Below the pieces are notes generated by a model, which saw nothing but the letters and a program-made list of their open reading frames with translations, was not told the DNA's origin and searched no databases. From assembly GCF_900110415.1 (NCBI RefSeq), contig NZ_FODR01000014.1, positions 62,001 to 126,000 of the forward strand: DNA of 64,000 nucleotides, written 5' to 3'. The position numbers were made by a program, and so were the translations under genes. Below, piece after piece: positions 44,826 through 54,337 of this stretch; within the stretch, counting starts at the first letter, position 1, and each line of letters begins with the position of its first letter. This DNA is from Mucilaginibacter sp. OK283. Lineage in GTDB: Bacteria; Bacteroidota; Bacteroidia; Sphingobacteriales; Sphingobacteriaceae.

Positions 44826-44838
44826 TTACATCATGTAA
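44826..44838. promoter_or_regulatory. TTACATCATGTAA palindrome
   Basis: Perfect 6-bp arms around a central C, 143 bp before the conserved wza2 promoter blocks and about 190 bp upstream of NusG2. It is a plausible dimer operator for either direction. It is short, so chance is not excluded. Confidence 0.35.
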
Positions 44839-44968
44839 TAAATGCTTTTTTCAACATTTGTTTTTTTTGCAATCAATTAAACTGGCAAGTACCGACAGAC
44901 AACTCTAAAAATCGGCTGTTTTTATAGAATTTGCCTCCCTTCTCACTTTTTCACATTTTACGTGCTGT

Positions 44969-45046
44969 TTGTTATACACATCTTCACACATTGTATCAAG
45001 ATGCAATAATATTGCGATATTAATAACACAAGACCTACTTTTATGC
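44969..45046 (+). promoter_or_regulatory. wza2 promoter architecture shared with the 49-aa gene
   Basis: TTGTTATACAC (44969-44979), CACATTGTATCA (44987-44998) and TTTTATGC (45039-45046), the same three blocks with the same spacing as at 41903-41980. TACTTTTATG fits a Bacteroidota -7 element loosely. The identical 78-bp geometry argues for one regulator acting on both promoters. Confidence 0.65.
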
Positions 45047-45117
45047 AAATATTCATATAAAACATCGCCAAACATGACGATTTAATCAATTTGAATATCT
45101 AATAAAAATATATTCGC

Positions 45118-45137
45118 TGTAAGTGAAATGGCGAAGC
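45118..45137 (+). promoter_or_regulatory. Leader motif copy 3, ops-like candidate, before wza2
   Basis: TGTAAGTGAAATGGCGAAGC on the plus strand, 104 bp before the wza2 ATG and 72 bp after the likely -7 element. It is therefore in the transcribed leader. It is in the same orientation to transcription as the two copies in locus 1. Confidence 0.55.
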
Positions 45138-45241
45138 TTTACAATAAGCTGAAAGAAAGTGTAAAATAACTGCACATATATAGCACACTATACAACTCCT
45201 TCTTCACGCACCTAACTCAAATTTTAAGGTCATCCAAATTC

Positions 45242-45988
45242 ATGAAAACTAAAACTACTATTTGCCTGGTGTTAATTTCAGTTGCATTTTGCTTTATGGC
45301 AAGTTCCTGCAACTCTTATAAAAACATACCTTATTTTCAAAATGTCAACCGGTCGGCTGCTATAAACGAAACTATCGACAACTACTCTTCGCTAACTATT
45401 CAGAAACAGGATATTTTAAGTATAGCTGTAAGTAGTTTAAATCCCGACGCCTGGAAAGACGACAACAATAAAATAAACGGCTACCTGGTTGATATGGATG
45501 GAAACATACAATTACCGTTAGTTGGAACTTTAAAAGCAGAGGGGCTTACTACCAATGTGCTAAGGCAGCAAATAGAATCGAAGCTCTCTACATATTTGAA
45601 ACAGGTGTCTGTCAATGTAAGGATCACCAATTTTAAAATATCTGTAATTGGTGATGTTGCAAGGCCCAATATTTACCAAATTGCCAACGAACGCGTTAGC
45701 GTAACTGAAGCCTTAGGATTAGCCGGCGACCTGAACATAACAGGCATTCGCAATAATGTGCTTCTTATCCGCGAACTCGACGGTAAGCGACAATACATAA
45801 ATATTGATCTTACATCTGCCGATCTTTTTAAATCCCCTTACTACTATCTTAAAAATAATGATGTAATCTACGTTCAGCCGGATAAAACCAAATCAAATTC
45901 CGGTGATAGAAGTTACCGAAACATCAGTTTAATACTATCGGCCTTATCCGTAATAACCATTGTACTCACCAGTGTTCTAAAAAATTAA
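45242..45988 (+). CDS. wza: Wza-like outer-membrane polysaccharide export lipoprotein (locus 2)
   Basis: Export lipoprotein of 248 aa, paralogous to 7134-7892. The lipobox MASSC places the acylated Cys at C23. The export domain includes IQKQDILSIAVSSLNPD and GNIQLPLVGTL; the SLBB domain includes FKISVIGDVARPNIYQI and VTEALGLAGDL. A C-terminal hydrophobic helix (about 226-246) is present. It opens locus 2 and is 4 bp from wzc2. The leader of about 190 nt carries the 20-bp motif. Confidence 0.93.
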   Translation: MKTKTTICLVLISVAFCFMASSCNSYKNIPYFQNVNRSAAINETIDNYSSLTIQKQDILSIAVSSLNPDAWKDDNNKINGYLVDMDGNIQLPLVGTLKAEGLTTNVLRQQIESKLSTYLKQVSVNVRITNFKISVIGDVARPNIYQIANERVSVTEALGLAGDLNITGIRNNVLLIRELDGKRQYINIDLTSADLFKSPYYYLKNNDVIYVQPDKTKSNSGDRSYRNISLILSALSVITIVLTSVLKN

Positions 45989-45992
45989 TCTT

Positions 45993-48323
45993 ATGAAAAA
46001 CGAACGCCTGTTTCTATCCTCATCATTTGATGATAAAGATGAACCAACCCAAAAAGATCTTGGCGGATTATTAAGCAAATACCTGCACAGCTGGCCTCTA
46101 TTCGCCATTTGCTTGATAATCAGTTTGTGTATTGCCTATTTTTATATCAAAAACACCAAACCTGTTTATGATATTAAAGCCAAACTGGCCATAAAAGACG
46201 AAAAAAAATCGTCGGATGCCAAAGAGGCCCTGGCCGAAATTGATGTTGTAGGTCAGCCAAAAGATATCGAAAGTGAGTTGGAACTAATAAAATCGAGGCC
46301 ACTGATAAGGCAGGTTGTTAATGATTTGCAACTACAAACCAGTTATAAGGAAAAAGCCAATTATAGCAGTAAGGATATTTATGCCACAACCCCGGTAAAA
46401 TTTAAGCTGATACAAGCCCAGGGCGAAAACCGGGATTTTTCACTCACCGTTTTTATTAAAGATGCCCAATCATTTTCGATAAAAACAGATGACACGGAAT
46501 CGCCCGATTACCATTTTAATACAGTACTAAAAAATAGTATTGGTGCATTGATGCTAACCAAAACCAAAAGTTTTGATAATTATATTGGTAAAACAATCAG
46601 TGTTAATGTTCAAAATCCTGAGGATGTTGTAACGCAATATCAAAATTCAATACTGGTATCTTTAAATAAAGATGCTCCCATTGTTGATATGGAATTGGAG
46701 GATGAAGTACCCGAAAGAGGAAAAGAAATTTTAGAACAGCTTATAAAGGCGTATAAAGTTTCGAGTATCCAGGATAAAAATAAAGCCACGCAAAGCACGC
46801 TCAAATTTATAGACGACAGGTTATCATCACTTACAGGTGAGTTAACCAATGTAGAAAAAGATGTTGAAGGGTTTAAGAGCAGCATTGGGTTAACGGACAT
46901 TTCATCCAAATCAAAATTTTATCTTGATAACGTTCAATCAAATGATTCGCGCTTAAATGACGTTAATGTACAGCTGAACGTTATTGAAGGCATTGAACGT
47001 TACGCCAATTCAGGAAATAATTCGGGTAACGTACCTGCAACGCTTGGTATTTCCGATCCGGGGCTTATCAGTTTGGTAGATCAGTTATCTAAATTGCAAT
47101 TGCAACGCGACAGGCTTTTAGCCACCACTCCCGAGCAAAACCCAATATTCGAACCTTTAAATCGTCAAATAAAGGCAACTAAAGCAGCTGTAAAAGAAAC
47201 AGTTAGTGGCATTAAGGCTTCTTTATTATCGGTTCAACACGAACTTCAAAACAATAACTCTGGCTTTGAAGCCTCAATAAAAAATATCCCGGGCCAGGAA
47301 AGGCAGTACATCAGTATCAAAAGACAACAAAGCATAAAAGAAAACCTGTACATCTATTTATTGCAAAAAAAGGAAGAAGTATCATTGAGCTACGCCTCTA
47401 CCCTTACCGGGATCCGCACAGTAGAAGACCCTTACTACATCGCTCCAAAATCAAAAAAACAGGTCCCTTACGTGCTTGCCTTTTTACTTGGCTTAGGGTT
47501 GCCTGCGTCATTCATATATGGCCGCGACCTCTTGAAAAACAAAGTATTAAACCGCGCCGAAATCGAAAAAATTACTGGAGTTGAGGTAATTTGCGAATTG
47601 AACCAAAACAAAGGAAAAAATCAGATTGTGGTACTCGAAAAAAATGCCTTCGCGATAGCTGAGCAATTCAGATCGTTACGAACCAACTTATTTTTATTAT
47701 TTCAAAACAGGCAAAGCGGGCGGGTAACCCTATTTACTTCGAGCGTAGCCGGCGAGGGGAAAAGTTTTATTACCAGTAATATGGGAGCAGCACTTGCCGC
47801 TACCAACCGTAAAGTTATCATTTTAGAGCTTGACATGCGCCGGCCAAAAATAGCCGACATTTTTAATTTATCAGCGCAAAATAAAGGGTTGAGCAATTAC
47901 CTGAACGGCGAAGTTGAGCTATCGGAAATAGTCCAGCCGTCCGGCGTGCATCCGCAACTCAGCATTATCGGTGCCGGGGCCATCCCCGAAAATCCATCAG
48001 AATTACTTGACAGCATTAAACTTGACGTACTTATCAATAAATTAAGGGATGAATACGATGATATTTTAATTGATACGCCGCCAATTCACCTGGTAACAGA
48101 TGCGCTGATACTGGCAAGAATTTGCGATGTTACCTTGTACGTTGTAAAACAAGGCCATACCAATAAATCTGAACTTACATTTATTAAGCAAATGGCTAAA
48201 GAAGATAAGCTTCCTAACCTGTATATTATTTTCAATGGCATTCAACGCACAAAATATGGTTATGGATATAACTACGATAACAGTTATTACAACAACCCTA
48301 AATTAAAAAAGCAGCACGCTTAA
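45993..48323 (+). CDS. wzc: Wzc-like polysaccharide co-polymerase and BY-kinase (locus 2)
   Basis: Protein of 776 aa, paralogous to 4787-7096. TM1 lies at about 35-52 and TM2 at about 492-510, enclosing a Wzz/GNVR periplasmic region with coiled-coil stretches. The kinase has Walker A SSVAGEGKS (583-591), Walker A' LELDMRRPK (D614) and Walker B ILIDTPP (691-697). A C-terminal Tyr cluster follows (Y755, 757, 759, 761, 765, 766). It sets chain length and controls export. No separate phosphatase gene is visible in the window. Confidence 0.95.
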   Translation: MKNERLFLSSSFDDKDEPTQKDLGGLLSKYLHSWPLFAICLIISLCIAYFYIKNTKPVYDIKAKLAIKDEKKSSDAKEALAEIDVVGQPKDIESELELIKSRPLIRQVVNDLQLQTSYKEKANYSSKDIYATTPVKFKLIQAQGENRDFSLTVFIKDAQSFSIKTDDTESPDYHFNTVLKNSIGALMLTKTKSFDNYIGKTISVNVQNPEDVVTQYQNSILVSLNKDAPIVDMELEDEVPERGKEILEQLIKAYKVSSIQDKNKATQSTLKFIDDRLSSLTGELTNVEKDVEGFKSSIGLTDISSKSKFYLDNVQSNDSRLNDVNVQLNVIEGIERYANSGNNSGNVPATLGISDPGLISLVDQLSKLQLQRDRLLATTPEQNPIFEPLNRQIKATKAAVKETVSGIKASLLSVQHELQNNNSGFEASIKNIPGQERQYISIKRQQSIKENLYIYLLQKKEEVSLSYASTLTGIRTVEDPYYIAPKSKKQVPYVLAFLLGLGLPASFIYGRDLLKNKVLNRAEIEKITGVEVICELNQNKGKNQIVVLEKNAFAIAEQFRSLRTNLFLLFQNRQSGRVTLFTSSVAGEGKSFITSNMGAALAATNRKVIILELDMRRPKIADIFNLSAQNKGLSNYLNGEVELSEIVQPSGVHPQLSIIGAGAIPENPSELLDSIKLDVLINKLRDEYDDILIDTPPIHLVTDALILARICDVTLYVVKQGHTNKSELTFIKQMAKEDKLPNLYIIFNGIQRTKYGYGYNYDNSYYNNPKLKKQHA

Positions 48324-48437
48324 CTCCTCAGCCCGGTCGGTTTCAGCCTTTGCCCCAACATCAAATCAAACGGTTAAACTTCGTTTAATACTACCCAAAA
48401 CTACCCTATCGGTTTATACACCGGCACTTATTTTTTT

Positions 48438-49751
48438 ATGAAAGCTATTGCTCAAAACTTAACCATCAATTCAAAATATGCTAAGGCAATTGAATGGGGT
48501 AAGCTCATAACCATAACCGGATCGGCACAGTTAATCATACAAGTAATTGGCTTTCTAAGCGCTATTATTGTTATACGATTACTGCCCACAAAAGAATATG
48601 CCTTATATACTTTGGCAAATATGATGCTTGGCACAATGATCCTGTTAGCCGATGGCGGAATATCAACCGGCGTAATGTCGCAAGGGGGCAAAATATGGAT
48701 GGATCGTGAAAAATTAGGTTTGGTAATAGCCACCGGTTTAGACCTAAGAAAAAAGTTTGCCGCAGGCAGCCTTATAATAGCCGTACCTGTTTTGTTGTAC
48801 CTTTTGATACATCACGGTGCGGGTTGGTTATTTGCATCACTAATAACATTATCCCTTATACCGGCATTTTTCATGTCGTTATCCGGTACATTGCTGGAGG
48901 TTGCCCCCAAGCTAAAGCAGGATATTGCGCCACTTCAAAAAATACAGGTTGGAACCAACGTTTTGAGGCTTATACTTACCGGCCTTACCATATTCGTTTT
49001 CCCATGGGCGTATATAGCGGTGCTTGCTTCGGGTTTGCCCCAAATATGGGCAAACCTTCAACTGCGCAAAACATCTTACAAGTATGCCCGTATTCATCAG
49101 CAGCCTGATCCCCTTGTTCGTGCGGAAATATTGAAATTTGTTAAAAGGATTTTGCCAGGCGCAATTTATTATTGCGCCTCGGGGCAAATAACCATCTGGC
49201 TTATATCAATTTTTGGCTCAACAACAGCAGTTGCACAAGTTGGTGCGCTTGGTAGGTTAGTAATGGTGTTGGGGCTATTCAATGTCCTTTTCTCAACTTT
49301 AATATCGCCGCGTTTTGCACGCCTGCCCGATAATAAAAGGGTGTTAATGAGCAATTACCTTAAAATACAATTGTTGTTGTTTGTGCTGATGGCGTTAATT
49401 ATAGCCATTGTGTGGCTGTTCCCGGTGCCTATTTTGTGGGTGCTCGGCCCATCATATGCAAACCTTAAAAACGAGATGGTTTTAAACATTGCGGGCAGCT
49501 GCGTTGCCTTAATTGCTGGTTCATCATTCTCATTGTATACCCACCGTGGCTGGGCAATAAAACCAATAATTCTTATTCCGGCGAGTATTGCTGCCATTGC
49601 CGTATGTGCGGCACTCATTGATATCTCGACACTTAGGGGCATTTTGCTACTAAATCTTTACGTTGCCGGCTTCGAGGCAGTGATGCACGTTGTCTTTAGC
49701 CTTATTATGATTAATAAAGTAAAAACCCAAAACTATGTCGTTACTGAATAA
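48438..49751 (+). CDS. Polysaccharide flippase, MOP superfamily (locus 2)
   Basis: Membrane protein of 437 aa with about 12 hydrophobic segments. Its N-terminal half (LITITGSAQLIIQVIGFLSA, VIRLLPTKEYALYTLANMML) is typical of the polysaccharide transporter family. It probably moves the lipid-linked repeat unit of locus 2 to the periplasm. Its last 17 bp overlap the next glycosyltransferase gene. It is diverged from the flippase of locus 1 and belongs to a different sub-branch. Confidence 0.87.
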   Translation: MKAIAQNLTINSKYAKAIEWGKLITITGSAQLIIQVIGFLSAIIVIRLLPTKEYALYTLANMMLGTMILLADGGISTGVMSQGGKIWMDREKLGLVIATGLDLRKKFAAGSLIIAVPVLLYLLIHHGAGWLFASLITLSLIPAFFMSLSGTLLEVAPKLKQDIAPLQKIQVGTNVLRLILTGLTIFVFPWAYIAVLASGLPQIWANLQLRKTSYKYARIHQQPDPLVRAEILKFVKRILPGAIYYCASGQITIWLISIFGSTTAVAQVGALGRLVMVLGLFNVLFSTLISPRFARLPDNKRVLMSNYLKIQLLLFVLMALIIAIVWLFPVPILWVLGPSYANLKNEMVLNIAGSCVALIAGSSFSLYTHRGWAIKPIILIPASIAAIAVCAALIDISTLRGILLLNLYVAGFEAVMHVVFSLIMINKVKTQNYVVTE

Positions 49752-50724
49752 ACTGCCGCGCATTGAGAGCAAAGAAGGCTGGCCGTGGACTGAAGAAGTA
49801 AACGCCGATATTTACAAGTCAAAAAAGCAATGGCCCAAAATTTCAATTGTTACACCAAGCTACAACCAGGGTAAGTTTATTGAGGAAACCATCCGCTCGA
49901 TTTTATTGCAAAACTATCCCAACCTGGAGTATATTATTATTGATGGCGGCAGTAACGATGACACCGTTAATATCATAAAAAAATACGAGCCATGGATTAG
50001 CTTTTGGGTTAGCGAGAAAGATTCGGGCCAGGCAAATGCAATAAACAAGGGAATTACAAAATGTACCGGAGATATTTTTAATTGGATAAACAGCGACGAC
50101 TACCTTGCGCCTGAGGCCCTCTGTAACGTTGCCTCTATCTATAAAAAAGGCGTTACCATCGCCGGGAAAGTGTTTAATTTTTACGACAATGACCCTTCTT
50201 TTAAAGATATAATCGAAAACAAGAACCTCACGGCGGGCGATTTTATATCGCTCAAAAGCACATTCCATCAGCCGGGTGTTTGGTGCGATTTGGTTAATAT
50301 TAAAGCGGCGGGTAAGTTTCCCGAATATTCATCCTATTATTTCGACAGAATCTTTTTCACCTCCTACTTTGTTCGCTTTAAAACAGTTTTATATACCAAC
50401 AACGTATTGGTTTATTTCAGATACCATCATGAATCAAAAACTTTGGTAATCAGGGACAGCAAAGCAAACGAGTTAATTGATTACTACCTGACACTCTTAG
50501 CCGAACCGCTATTTAAACCTTTTACCAAACAACTTAAGTCGGCACTTAAATATCAGCTGCTTCCCGAAAAACACATCAGCGATTGGGAGTATAAAAATGC
50601 GGATAAAAGTTTTGCAGCCAGGATATCAAGCTATTTAGGCCTGGCCCTTGTGAAACCCGGCTTATTACAAACGCGCCACTTTTTCACCAAGTTTAAAAGA
50701 AGCGTTCTGCATAGTTTAAACTAA
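49735..50724 (+). CDS. Family 2 glycosyltransferase (WcaA-like)
   Basis: GT-A glycosyltransferase of 329 aa. The core starts with KISIVTPSYNQGKFIEETIRS, followed by IIIDGGSNDDT (D70) and the metal-binding NSDDYL (D121-D122). ISFWVSEKDSGQANAINKG is a typical motif of the WcaA/YcbB-like subgroup. It adds one sugar to the repeat unit at the cytoplasmic face. It overlaps the flippase by 17 bp. It ends the first part of locus 2, before an intergenic segment with 20-bp-spaced repeats. Confidence 0.92.
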   Translation: MSLLNKLPRIESKEGWPWTEEVNADIYKSKKQWPKISIVTPSYNQGKFIEETIRSILLQNYPNLEYIIIDGGSNDDTVNIIKKYEPWISFWVSEKDSGQANAINKGITKCTGDIFNWINSDDYLAPEALCNVASIYKKGVTIAGKVFNFYDNDPSFKDIIENKNLTAGDFISLKSTFHQPGVWCDLVNIKAAGKFPEYSSYYFDRIFFTSYFVRFKTVLYTNNVLVYFRYHHESKTLVIRDSKANELIDYYLTLLAEPLFKPFTKQLKSALKYQLLPEKHISDWEYKNADKSFAARISSYLGLALVKPGLLQTRHFFTKFKRSVLHSLN

Positions 50725-51022
50725 ACAACAACACCTTAAGGTTGATCAAAGAACTCTGTTAATCTCACATTTGGTAAACGTATTTAATTAAGGATCAGTC
50801 GTTAACATTCAACTTCTGTATAAAGTTTAAACATAGTGGTAGCGGTCTTTTATGATTAAAAACAGGTGATTTTCCCGTTTTTGGGTACTATGTATAACCA
50901 ATAAAGTGTGTGTACCGGTACAGGGTGACACCCCCTGGTACACCCTGACACACCCTGGTACGGGGTGGTACACCGTAATGTATGTGAAATCAATCAATAT
51001 AGGATATATAATAACTTAAAAG
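50725..51022. other. Intergenic gap inside locus 2
   Basis: 298 bp. It carries a GC-rich repeat block (50907-50980) in otherwise AT-rich DNA. The tail is probably the leader of the second gene block (from 51023). Confidence 0.5.
50907..50980. repeat. 20-bp-periodic GGTAC repeat block
   Basis: GGTAC occurs at 50917, 50937 and 50957 (exact 20-bp spacing) and again at 50967. GACACCCCCTGGTAC (50927-50941) and GACACACCCTGGTAC (50947-50961) are near-identical. TGTACCGGTACA (50911-50922) is a perfect palindrome. The 20-bp period is about two helical turns, so regulator binding on one DNA face is possible. RNA folding or a dispersed repeat are alternatives. Confidence 0.6.
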
Positions 51023-52165
51023 ATGAAGATCACTTTTATCTGCGCCTCATTGCAAACAGGCAGCGACGGCGTAGGCGACTATGTTCGGCGTTTGGCATGC
51101 GAGATCATAAAAAGAGGCGATCAGGTTGAAGCTATAGCTATAAATGATAGCTATTTATTCGAAGTTAAAAATGAGGTGCAAAGCATCGATGGTGTGGAGT
51201 TAGCTGTACAACGTTTACCGGCCAATTTAAATACGACAGAAAGATATGACAGACTGCGAAAAAAAATAGCAGTATTTAACCCCGACCTGGTTAGTTTACA
51301 ATATGTAGGGTTTGGATTCAATAAATACGGCCTGCCAATTAATATTTCACTAAAACTTGGCAAAGCCATTGGGGCCAGGAAACTACATATTATGTTCCAC
51401 GAATTGTGGTGCGGGATGGCAGCAAATGCCCGATTTAAAGAAAAAATTTTAGGCCGGCTTCAGAAGACTTTTTTAAAAACCTTAGTTTTTGCATTAAAAC
51501 CCGAGACTGTTTTCACAAGCATTAAACCCTACCAGCACTTTTTAAAGCAAATTGGCATCACAGCCGCGGTAGTTCCGATTTTTGGAAACATATCGGTAAG
51601 CGAATCAGGAAGCCAGTCTGATTGGGATGATCTGGCAACCAGGGCCGATCTGTTGCCGTTAATCTTAAACCGTAAAGATTGGTTAATATTCGGTTTTTTT
51701 GGTACCACATATAATTGTCCCGGGCTCGATAACCTGCTCAAAATGGGGGTTAGCACAGCAAAATCTTTGGGTTTACAATTGGGCGTACTGTTTATTGGCC
51801 ACAACAGGCAACTCGAAACAGTCAACATGATCAGGGAATTACCAGGCATTTTTTATTGGGAAACCGGTCCGCTGCCGCCGGCCATGATAAACCGCAGCAT
51901 GCAACTGGTACATATTGGCGTTGTAACCAGCCCTGTTGATGGCATTGACAAAAGTGGCTCGGCAATAGCCTGGATGGAGAGAGGGATACCAGTTATGATT
52001 TCATCGGCCGATACAAACTACCACGCAAAGCCGATGGAAAAACAAGGCATCTACCAGGCAAGTTCACCCAACGCTATTTTACGCGCCTATACCCTAAAAA
52101 ATCAATTAACCGCTCCTAATAATCTCTTAAATGCAGCGGAAGCATACACAGCTTTTTGTCTTTAA
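51023..52165 (+). CDS. GT-B glycosyltransferase-like protein, type A
   Basis: Protein of 380 aa with the layout of a GT-B glycosyltransferase. The N-terminal Rossmann-like part starts KITFICASLQTGSDGVGDYVRRLA, and includes LHIMFHELWCG. The C-terminal domain has LIFGFFGTTYNCPGLDNLL and GIDKSGSAIAWMERGIPVMI. It does not show the common E-x7-E motif of GT4. It resembles the 55525-56634 protein in order of motifs (FHE-W, IFG, KSG, GIPV/AVPV). The pair may form a diverged subgroup. The sugar is unknown. Confidence 0.7.
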   Translation: MKITFICASLQTGSDGVGDYVRRLACEIIKRGDQVEAIAINDSYLFEVKNEVQSIDGVELAVQRLPANLNTTERYDRLRKKIAVFNPDLVSLQYVGFGFNKYGLPINISLKLGKAIGARKLHIMFHELWCGMAANARFKEKILGRLQKTFLKTLVFALKPETVFTSIKPYQHFLKQIGITAAVVPIFGNISVSESGSQSDWDDLATRADLLPLILNRKDWLIFGFFGTTYNCPGLDNLLKMGVSTAKSLGLQLGVLFIGHNRQLETVNMIRELPGIFYWETGPLPPAMINRSMQLVHIGVVTSPVDGIDKSGSAIAWMERGIPVMISSADTNYHAKPMEKQGIYQASSPNAILRAYTLKNQLTAPNNLLNAAEAYTAFCL

Positions 52166-52215
52166 AAGATCAGCCAAATCTAAGGCTTAAATACATCAAG
52201 CTAACGAACTAAATA

Positions 52216-53331
52216 ATGACACAATCATCTCCGAAAAAAATATTATTAATGGGCCATACCGATGGCTTGGGCGGGGCACAAACCGCCTATCGAGAACTTT
52301 TTGACTTTACCATAACGGCTGGTTATACGCTAAAAATAATTAACATTACTGATAGGCCTGTTGCCGACCAACCATTTGGCGATAAAGCTATAATTGGCAT
52401 AGTTGCTCACAAAGTATCCGGCCTGTTTCAAAAGATAAAGAAATACGTTGCGTTGATTTTAGCGGGCGTGAGGGCAAGATTGTATGGGCCCGATATATTT
52501 GTAAGTATTGGACTATCAAACTCATCCATTTTTATAACCCGGTTTCTCAAAGCCGGCAGTTTTAAAATCGCCCAGGATTTCATAGCCAATAGGTCGCAGG
52601 ATGAACAAATATGGATCGATACCAGGACAAATTTCGACGGCATTGCTGTGCAGGCACCATCAATGCTTGAATACTGGACTACAACTTTAGCCAACCCACG
52701 CGGAGTGAATTGGCTGCCATGTTTCCCGCAGCCGCCTGTAGATGGAGTTTTAAAAACAAGCACCAATAAAACCAAAGGAAAAATAAAGCTGGCCTATTTC
52801 GGCAGGCTTGCCGGCAACAAAGGGCTACCATTACTATTTAAAGCAATCGCATCGCTTCCGTCACACGGTGATTTTTCATTGGATTTATGGGGCAAAGGCG
52901 AAGAAGAAGATAGGCTGCTAAAGCTTGCAAAAGACCTGAGGATTAAACATAAAATCAACTTTTTGGGAGGATATCCCGGCGACAGAGAGGGAGCAGAATT
53001 AATGGCATCTTATGATAGCCTGGTTTTAACATCTACAGAGATGGAGGGCCTGCCACTTATTTTATTAGAATCGATGGCCTACGGGCTACCCTTTATGGCA
53101 ACAAATATCGGCGCTATAAAAGATTGCTGCCAAAACAATCCAGATTCTATCCTGGTACAGCCAACCCTTGACAATATTACAATCGGCCTTTACTTACTGA
53201 TAAAAAGAATTGAGACCAATGACTTTGACCCCGCAAGATTAAAGGCATATTATGATCAGCATTTTTCTACAACCGTAATGGCCGCCCGTTGGCAACAGTG
53301 TTTTGATAACCCTAAACTATTCTTTTCATGA
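52216..53331 (+). CDS. Family 4 glycosyltransferase
   Basis: GT-B enzyme of 371 aa. The N-terminus KKILLMGHTDGLGGAQTAYRE carries the acceptor-side glycine-rich loop. The C-terminal donor domain has LAYFGRLAGNKGLPLLFKAI and the E-x7-E stretch STEMEGLPLILLESMAYGLP. It acts at the cytoplasmic side in repeat-unit assembly. Its stop overlaps the next start by 4 bp (ATGA), so it is coupled to the epimerase gene. Confidence 0.93.
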   Translation: MTQSSPKKILLMGHTDGLGGAQTAYRELFDFTITAGYTLKIINITDRPVADQPFGDKAIIGIVAHKVSGLFQKIKKYVALILAGVRARLYGPDIFVSIGLSNSSIFITRFLKAGSFKIAQDFIANRSQDEQIWIDTRTNFDGIAVQAPSMLEYWTTTLANPRGVNWLPCFPQPPVDGVLKTSTNKTKGKIKLAYFGRLAGNKGLPLLFKAIASLPSHGDFSLDLWGKGEEEDRLLKLAKDLRIKHKINFLGGYPGDREGAELMASYDSLVLTSTEMEGLPLILLESMAYGLPFMATNIGAIKDCCQNNPDSILVQPTLDNITIGLYLLIKRIETNDFDPARLKAYYDQHFSTTVMAARWQQCFDNPKLFFS

Positions 53332-54263
53332 ATAACCAAAAAACTATACTTATAACAGGTGCATCGGGCTTTTTGGGCACCTACCTGGCCGATGCCGCTT
53401 CAAGACAGGGTTACAGGTTAATTGGTATTGACCTTCGGGCACCGCTTCGCCCCCATTTATGGGCCGACTTTGCAACCTCATCATTGGAAAATGCCGATCT
53501 TGATCAATTAATTAAAGGAGATGCTTTAGCAGCGGTATGTCATTTGGCAGGGGGTGCCTCTGTGGCATCTTCAGTTAACGACCCCTACGGCGATTTTTCA
53601 AGTTTATTACCGGGCACCGCACGCATTGCACTTTACCTTGCTAAAAACCAGCCACAAGCCCAGGTATTTTTCTTTTCGAGCGCTGCCGTGTACGGTAATC
53701 CTAAAACACTTCCAATAACCGAATTTACAGCGTTACAGCCCATTTCACCGTATGGTATTCACAAGTCGCTGGCAGAATCGCTGTTATCAAACTATTCCAG
53801 GGCAATGGGACTAAAGGCCACTATTTTTCGCATTTTCTCTGTATACGGTCCGGGACTCGGGAAACAGCTTATTTATGATGTAAGCATGCGTGCCATCCGC
53901 GCCGCGGCAATTGGCCAGCCAGCCATCAGGTTGTTTGGGACCGGAGCAGAAAGCCGGGATTTTTTATATGTCGAGGATCTATGCCAGGCCGTGCTTACAG
54001 TATTAAAACATCCTTCGGATGAAAATTTTGTGATATATAATTTGGGCTCAGGAGTAGAAACAACCGTAGCCGAGGTTGCTAATTGCCTTGTAAAGCATTT
54101 AAATATTAATGTTGAGATAACTTTTGACGGTAATGTACCCAAAGGCGACCCCTTAAATTGGCGGGCAGATATCAGTAAAATATCAAAATTGGGGTTCGCC
54201 CCAAAGTACAGCATGGATGATGGGCTAAAACAAGTTGCAGAGTGGGCAAAAGTTTCAGCCTAA
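53328..54263 (+). CDS. NAD-dependent epimerase/dehydratase (extended SDR)
   Basis: Extended short-chain dehydrogenase of 311 aa. The cofactor motif ITGASGFLGTYLAD (9-22), the catalytic SSAAVYG (118-123) and YGIHK (Y142, K146) are present. VFRIFSVYGPG-like and GTGAESRDFLYVEDL segments follow, as in UDP-sugar 4-epimerases and dTDP-4-dehydrorhamnose-type enzymes. It interconverts a nucleotide sugar for locus 2. The exact reaction cannot be fixed from sequence. Confidence 0.9.
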   Translation: MNNQKTILITGASGFLGTYLADAASRQGYRLIGIDLRAPLRPHLWADFATSSLENADLDQLIKGDALAAVCHLAGGASVASSVNDPYGDFSSLLPGTARIALYLAKNQPQAQVFFFSSAAVYGNPKTLPITEFTALQPISPYGIHKSLAESLLSNYSRAMGLKATIFRIFSVYGPGLGKQLIYDVSMRAIRAAAIGQPAIRLFGTGAESRDFLYVEDLCQAVLTVLKHPSDENFVIYNLGSGVETTVAEVANCLVKHLNINVEITFDGNVPKGDPLNWRADISKISKLGFAPKYSMDDGLKQVAEWAKVSA

Positions 54264-54337
54264 AAAATCACCAGCTTATATAAATCGATTGTGTTTATAT
54301 AAAAAATAAACGTTTTCCCCGCGTTAATAAAAATTAG

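Larger units (their letters stand above)
44636..45241. other. Divergent control region between NusG2 and wza2
   Basis: 606 bp without a gene. Features found are a 13-bp palindrome (44826-44838), the shared promoter architecture (44969-45046) and the 20-bp leader motif (45118-45137). The wza2 leader after the likely -7 element would be about 190 nt. Confidence 0.6.

Noticed and set aside
50911..50980. CRISPR array
   Set aside because: The repeats are only three to four short units with 20-bp period and no unique spacers, and no cas gene is present.
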